A model generated the notes under the pieces. The model saw nothing but the letters and a program-made list of their open reading frames with translations, was not told where the DNA came from and did not search any database. Made by a program: the position numbers and the translations under genes. Shown here in pieces: positions 7,533-11,128 of a DNA stretch of 11,128 nucleotides. This DNA is from Candidatus Altimarinota bacterium (GTDB lineage Bacteria > Patescibacteriota > Gracilibacteria > UBA4473). Positions within the stretch are counted from its first letter, which is position 1, and each line of letters opens with the position of its first letter. The DNA lies in assembly GCA_020629095.1 (NCBI GenBank), contig JAHDDZ010000021.1:1-11128 (forward strand), written 5' to 3'.

Positions 7533-8288
7533 TTAGGCAAAAATAAGAAGTGCCACACCCACAACGCCGCAATAGCCCCCAAACCACAACCAACGGGTGC
7601 TGACCCACCCCATCAGCCAGCGAATGCCCGCAAAGCTTGCCACCAACGCAACCATAAACCCAAGTGCATTTTGTAATGTCAATAGATCAGATCCTGCATC
7701 TGAGATACTAAAAACAAGTGCCGCCAAAATGGTCGGGACGCTGAGCAAAAATGAAAGCCGAGCGGCTTCTTTTCGCTGTATGCCAAGGAGTAATAAAACC
7801 GCTATAGTAAGGCCACTACGCGAAATCCCCGGCAGCGCGGCGACCCCCTGCATGACCCCAACCACTAGCGCATCTGTCGGCGTAAAAGTGAACCGATTAC
7901 CGCGGCCTTTATTTGATATATATATAAGGAATGCTGTGACAAGCAGCGTGATACCCACAAGACGCAGGGTCAAATCGTCAGCAAACAGGTGCTGAACCCC
8001 CAATGCAACTGGCATTGTGCACATTGTGGCAAACAAAAGCAACACAGAATTTCTCTGAAAAAATGGTTTATCTGACACAAAAAACTCGTGTATGAGCTGA
8101 ATAATATCTGACCAAAAATAGAGTACAACTGCCACCAAGCTAGCACCATGCAGCAGCACCTCAAGCGACACAGATGGCGACAGCCCCAACCACACCTGAG
8201 TCAAATGCAGATGCCCGCTAGAACTGACCGGCAAGAACTCTGTCAGCCCCTGAACCAAACCCAAAATGGCCGTCTGAATATAACTCAT
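7533..8288 (-). CDS. uppP: Undecaprenyl-diphosphate phosphatase
   Basis: UppP/BacA dephosphorylates undecaprenyl pyrophosphate, recycling the lipid carrier for peptidoglycan and other surface polymers. It is an integral membrane protein; 251 residues are predicted (E. coli has about 270). Signature motifs: Q13-G-L-T-E17 followed by FLPVSSSGH (H26), and PGISRSG at 153-159 with R157, matching the catalytic E/QxxxE, His and PGxSRSxxT arginine of the family. Multiple hydrophobic helices cover the rest. The frame is open further upstream to an ATG at 8387. The start at 8288 is preferred because family members begin just before the ILG-x-x-(E/Q)G motif and because a promoter lies between the two ATGs. 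It is the first gene of a two-gene unit with maf. Loss of this enzyme in related bacteria affects bacitracin sensitivity (family knowledge). Confidence 0.93.
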   Translation of the reverse strand: MSYIQTAILGLVQGLTEFLPVSSSGHLHLTQVWLGLSPSVSLEVLLHGASLVAVVLYFWSDIIQLIHEFFVSDKPFFQRNSVLLLFATMCTMPVALGVQHLFADDLTLRLVGITLLVTAFLIYISNKGRGNRFTFTPTDALVVGVMQGVAALPGISRSGLTIAVLLLLGIQRKEAARLSFLLSVPTILAALVFSISDAGSDLLTLQNALGFMVALVASFAGIRWLMGWVSTRWLWFGGYCGVVGVALLIFA

Positions 8289-8298
8289 TACAACAAGA

Positions 8299-8326
8299 AT
8301 GATAGTGGCAGGAAGGAAAAATGCAA
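8299..8326 (-). promoter_or_regulatory. uppP-maf promoter
   Basis: On the minus strand: TTGCAT (8326-8321), a 16-bp spacer and TATCAT (8304-8299), then 10 nt to the ATG at 8288. The expected transcription start would leave only a few leader bases, so this mRNA is leaderless or nearly so. The position excludes the longer open-frame start at 8387. Confidence 0.5.
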
Positions 8327-8333
8327 CCCCTTT

Positions 8334-8357
8334 TTGAATACATTTTGCATACAAAAA
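8334..8357. repeat. Imperfect repeat copy 1 (TTGAATACA motif)
   Basis: The sequence begins TTGAATACATTTTGCATAC and continues into AAAAAA. It contains the inverted half-sites ATACA (8338-8342) and TGCAT (8346-8350). It resembles copy 2 at 8513-8537 with a few substitutions and a one-base indel. It lies just upstream of the uppP -35 box. Confidence 0.45.
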
Positions 8358-8443
8358 ATGAGAACTATTTGTGCAAAAAAGCATCAATCAAATTGCATCT
8401 TTTTTGTCGACAAGTTCTACACGAAATTGTGCATAAAATACCC

Positions 8444-8472
8444 TTGACCTACTACATGTAGTTGTATAAACT
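8444..8472 (+). promoter_or_regulatory. nrdA promoter
   Basis: TTGACC (8444-8449) is a near-consensus -35. The -10 is either TATAAA (8465-8470, spacer 15) or TAAACT (8467-8472, spacer 17). The first NrdR box fills the spacer, so repressor binding would block RNA polymerase. Transcription from here would give a leader of about 120 nt before the ATG at 8597. Confidence 0.6.
8449..8464. promoter_or_regulatory. NrdR box 1
   Basis: The 16-bp site has the perfect palindromic core ACTACATGTAGT (8451-8462), matching the ACTATATATAGT-type NrdR consensus. It sits between the nrdA -35 and -10. NrdR is the Zn-ribbon/ATP-cone repressor that turns off ribonucleotide reductase genes when dATP is plentiful. 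It pairs with box 2, 32 bp away centre to centre. Confidence 0.85.
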
Positions 8473-8480
8473 TCTTTGGC

Positions 8481-8496
8481 GCACTAAATATAGTTC
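8481..8496. promoter_or_regulatory. NrdR box 2
   Basis: The near-palindromic core ACTAAATATAGT (8483-8494) lies downstream of the nrdA -10, around the expected transcription start. Two 16-bp boxes separated by 16 bp (about three helical turns centre to centre) is the standard NrdR operator arrangement. Confidence 0.85.
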
Positions 8497-8512
8497 GTGG
8501 CACATAGCCTAA

Positions 8513-8537
8513 TTGAATACATATTTGTATCAAAAAA
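8513..8537. repeat. Imperfect repeat copy 2 (TTGAATACA motif)
   Basis: It begins TTGAATACATATTTGTATC and continues into AAAAAA. It contains a perfect inverted repeat ATACA-N4-TGTAT (8517-8530). It is similar to copy 1, which lies 179 bp upstream on the other side of the NrdR boxes. It falls within the predicted nrdA 5' leader. Confidence 0.45.
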
Positions 8538-8596
8538 GGTACAAAGAGCCACCAGTAGAACAGACGTGCTCTTCATTCTTTATTCTCCCCTTTTTT

Positions 8597-11128
8597 ATGC
8601 CCCTCTCGGAAATCCGGAAACGCAGCGGACAAGTTGTCCCTTTTGACAGTGCTCGCATCACTCATGCCATCTCGAAGGCATCTCACTCGGTTGGAGTAAC
8701 AATGGCAGAAGACTACCCGCAGCGAGTGACAGGCATGGTGATTGACCACCTACGTGAACAGTTTGCTGCGTCTGAGGATGTTCCGAGCGTTGAGCAGATT
8801 CAAAATGTGGTAGAACAAAAACTGGTTGAATCCGGTCAATATACCATCGCGAAGAGCTATATTGTGTATCGGGCAAATCACGAACGAATGCGAGCCGATC
8901 AACGCCTGAAGCAGATTGAGGAAAACCTTTTAAAGGTGAAAAAGCAAGATGGAACAATGGCTGTGTTTGATATACAGAAAGTGCGAAATGTGGTGGAACG
9001 AGTCGGGCAGCGGTTTCCACAAGTTGATACAGAGATGATTATCAAAGGCGTGCACCGAAATGTGTATGATGGAATTGACAGCGCAGGCGTGGCGCGAGCG
9101 CTGGTGATGGTGGCAAAAAGCCACATTGAACGTGACCCCGAGTATAGTTATTTTGCAGCAGGGCTATTGCTAGAAGCGACATATCGTGAGGTGTTTGCCA
9201 CGAAATATGATGGCGATTCATTTGACACTGAATATCGAAATAGCTTTGCGCGCAACCTGAAACGAGGTGTGAAGGCAAAGCGGATTAACAAAGAGTTGGT
9301 AGACACATTTGACCTACAACAACTGCAATCAGCGCTGGTACTAGAACGTGATAACCTGCTGACATACTTGGGTGCGCAAACGCTCTATGACCGATATTTT
9401 ATTCATATTAATGACGTAAAAATTGAGGCGCCGCAGCACTTTTGGATGCGCGTAGCAATGGGCCTAGCTCTCAACGAAAAGCCAGAAGAACGCACGCAAT
9501 ACGCAATAAAGTTCTATGAAATGCTGAGCAGCCTGCGGTTTGTAAACAGTACTCCTACGCTGTTTAATGCAGGCACGACTCATAGTCAGCTAAGCAGCTG
9601 TTATCTGAGCACCGTCAAAGACAGTCTCACACACATCTTTAAGGTGATTGGCGACAACGCACAACTGAGCAAATGGGCCGGCGGAATTGGGAATGACTGG
9701 ACGCACGTGCGTGCCACAGGCGCGCGAATTCACGGCACAAACGGGCGAAGCCAGGGCGTGATCCCATTCCTCAAAATTGCCAATGACACGGCCGTGGCAG
9801 TGAACCAAGGTGGAAAGCGAAAAGGCGCTGTGGTGGCCTACCTCGAGAGCTGGCACTATGACGTAGAAGAGTTCCTTGAACTACGGAAAAACACAGGTGA
9901 CGAGCGACGACGAACCCACGACATGAACACGGCCAACTGGATTCCGGACCTGTTTATGACCCGTGTGATGAGCGGCGGCGACTGGACGCTTTTCAGCCCA
10001 GACGAAGTGCCAGAGCTGCACGACACATATGGCAAGGAGTTCCAGGCGCACTATGAGCGATATGAAAAGTTGGCTGAAGAAGGCAAAATCAACGTGTGGA
10101 AGAAGATAAAGGCCGCTGATCTGTGGCGAAAAATGGTCACGATGCTATTTGAAACAGGGCACCCATGGATGACCTTTAAGGACCCGTGCAACCTGCGGTC
10201 ACCGCAAGACCACGTGGGCGTGGTGCACAACAGTAATTTGTGCACGGAAATCACCCTCAACAACAGCAAAGAGGAAACGGCCGTGTGCAATTTGGGGTCA
10301 GTGAACTTGCGTGTGCACACGATGGACAACGGCGAAATCGACTGGGATATGATGCGTGAAACGGTCAAAACGGGCATGCGCATGCTGGATAATGTGATTG
10401 ATATTAATATGTATCCGACGGACGAAACCAAGCACAGTAACAGCCTGCACCGGCCAGTTGGGCTGGGGGTAATGGGATATCAGGACGTGCTGTTTAAGAA
10501 GAAAATTGGGTTTGACACAGACCAAGCGGTAAAGATCAGTGACGAGCTGATGGAGGTGGTGAGCTACTATGCCATTGAAAGCAGCAGCGAACTCGCCGCT
10601 GAGCGGGGCAAATATGTGAGTTATGAAGGATCAAAATGGGATCGCGGGATATTCCCGCTCGACACCATCGCGCTGGTCGAGGAAGCCCGCGGAGTTGAGA
10701 TTCCGCACGACCGCGACAGCAGTGGGCGCGTCGACTGGAACGCCCTGCGCGAGCACGTAAAGCTGCACGGCATGCGGAACAGCAACTGCCTGGCGATTGC
10801 GCCGACGGCCACCATTTCAAACATCAGCGGGTGCGTGCCGTGCATCGAGCCGATTTATAAAAACCTATACGTAAAATCGAACATGGGAGGCGAGTTTGTG
10901 GTCATTAACACATACCTCGTGGAAGACCTGAAAGCCCGCGGCCTATGGGACGAAGCGATGATTACGGCCATGAAAACGCACGACGGGAGCATTCAAAACA
11001 TCGACCTGCCGGAGGACATGAAGGCGGTGTATAAAGAAGTGTTTGAGGTGCACGCGCAGTGGTTCATCAAACACGCAGCGGCGCGCGGAAAGTGGATTGA
11101 TCAGGCGCAGAGCGTGAACATTTTCTAT
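8597..11128 (+). CDS. nrdA: Ribonucleotide reductase large subunit, class I, two ATP-cones (C-terminus beyond right edge)
   Basis: 844 codons are present with no stop before the right edge. The enzyme reduces ribonucleotides to deoxyribonucleotides for DNA synthesis. Two ATP-cone regulatory domains lie at about 5-98 (EIRKRSGQVVPFD) and 112-200 (KVKKQDG...NVYDGI...DPEYSYFAAGLLL). The catalytic barrel follows, with C335 in QLSSCYLS, N547/C549/E551 in SNLCTEI, and C564 in AVCNLGS. These correspond to E. coli C225, N437, C439, E441 and C462; the C225-C439 spacing of 214 is identical. The GGKRKGA and HDMNTANWIPDLF blocks support class I. About 130 residues are probably missing, including the radical-transfer tyrosines and the C-terminal cysteine tail, so the class call rests on overall similarity. 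The start at 8597 is preferred over the ATG at 8702 because the latter would truncate the first ATP-cone. No Shine-Dalgarno is visible. Control by NrdR is indicated by the tandem boxes upstream. Confidence 0.93.
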   Translation, partial: MPLSEIRKRSGQVVPFDSARITHAISKASHSVGVTMAEDYPQRVTGMVIDHLREQFAASEDVPSVEQIQNVVEQKLVESGQYTIAKSYIVYRANHERMRADQRLKQIEENLLKVKKQDGTMAVFDIQKVRNVVERVGQRFPQVDTEMIIKGVHRNVYDGIDSAGVARALVMVAKSHIERDPEYSYFAAGLLLEATYREVFATKYDGDSFDTEYRNSFARNLKRGVKAKRINKELVDTFDLQQLQSALVLERDNLLTYLGAQTLYDRYFIHINDVKIEAPQHFWMRVAMGLALNEKPEERTQYAIKFYEMLSSLRFVNSTPTLFNAGTTHSQLSSCYLSTVKDSLTHIFKVIGDNAQLSKWAGGIGNDWTHVRATGARIHGTNGRSQGVIPFLKIANDTAVAVNQGGKRKGAVVAYLESWHYDVEEFLELRKNTGDERRRTHDMNTANWIPDLFMTRVMSGGDWTLFSPDEVPELHDTYGKEFQAHYERYEKLAEEGKINVWKKIKAADLWRKMVTMLFETGHPWMTFKDPCNLRSPQDHVGVVHNSNLCTEITLNNSKEETAVCNLGSVNLRVHTMDNGEIDWDMMRETVKTGMRMLDNVIDINMYPTDETKHSNSLHRPVGLGVMGYQDVLFKKKIGFDTDQAVKISDELMEVVSYYAIESSSELAAERGKYVSYEGSKWDRGIFPLDTIALVEEARGVEIPHDRDSSGRVDWNALREHVKLHGMRNSNCLAIAPTATISNISGCVPCIEPIYKNLYVKSNMGGEFVVINTYLVEDLKARGLWDEAMITAMKTHDGSIQNIDLPEDMKAVYKEVFEVHAQWFIKHAAARGKWIDQAQSVNIFY

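Larger units (their letters stand above)
8289..8596. other. Divergent uppP/nrdA regulatory region, no gene seen
   Basis: This 308-bp AT-rich stretch contains no convincing coding region. It holds the uppP promoter on the minus strand, and the nrdA promoter with two NrdR boxes on the plus strand. It also holds two copies of a TTGAATACA-type imperfect repeat (8334-8357 and 8513-8537), a 10-bp palindrome TTGTCGACAA (8404-8413), and a predicted nrdA leader of about 120 nt ending in a pyrimidine-rich run before the ATG. Confidence 0.7.

Noticed and set aside
8289..8387. Longer uppP start at 8387
   Set aside because: The added residues do not resemble UppP N-termini, and the likely promoter at 8299-8326 would lie inside the coding region.
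8375..8405. Possible intrinsic terminator (A6G...CT6 stem)
   Set aside because: The stem is almost entirely A-T with a bulge, has no GC core, and lies between divergent promoters where no transcript needs ending.
8404..8413. TTGTCGACAA palindrome as a LexA/SOS operator
   Set aside because: It does not match the LexA consensus types I know, and a single 10-bp palindrome is weak evidence.

Overview
The window looks like chromosomal DNA from a small-genome bacterium. My best guess is a Patescibacteria/CPR member, possibly Candidatus Saccharibacteria. This rests on tight gene packing, the near absence of Shine-Dalgarno sequences, -10 boxes sitting directly in front of start codons, and a VirB6/TrbL-like protein beside housekeeping genes. 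The lineage is an inference; no rRNA or other marker gene is present. TGA is used as an ordinary stop, so the UGA=Gly code of SR1/Gracilibacteria does not apply.

Layout, left to right. Positions 1-2730 (minus strand) hold a two-gene transcription unit. A 714-residue secreted/polytopic VirB6/TrbL-like membrane protein comes first. An unrecognised, probably soluble protein follows, starting inside the first gene's stop codon and running off the left edge. A 105-bp divergent promoter region (2731-2835) separates this unit from dnaE (2836-6240, plus), the replicative DNA polymerase III alpha subunit. Convergent with dnaE, and sharing stop-codon bases with it, is a short DUF721/DciA-like gene (6237-6533, minus). 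A small single-pass membrane protein gene (6569-6913, plus) is divergent from the dciA-like gene. It converges, with 1 bp between stops, on a two-gene minus-strand operon: uppP (undecaprenyl-diphosphate phosphatase, 8288-7533) followed by a maf-family nucleotide pyrophosphatase (7529-6915). A 308-bp regulatory region (8289-8596) follows, and then nrdA (8597 to the right edge, plus), the large subunit of ribonucleotide reductase, cut off before its C-terminus.

Functionally the window mixes DNA replication and precursor supply (dnaE, dciA-like, nrdA, maf) with envelope functions (uppP, the VirB6-like protein, the small membrane protein). The clearest regulatory signal is a tandem pair of NrdR-box palindromes, 32 bp centre to centre, overlapping the nrdA promoter. 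The second is a recurrent architecture in which a -10 hexamer ends exactly 6 nt before the ATG in three independent transcription units. This predicts leaderless mRNAs.

I found no RNA genes, CRISPR array, insertion sequence or convincing intrinsic terminator. I did not find a clear new multi-gene defence or mobile system. The least explained material is the membrane protein/unknown protein pair at the left edge.
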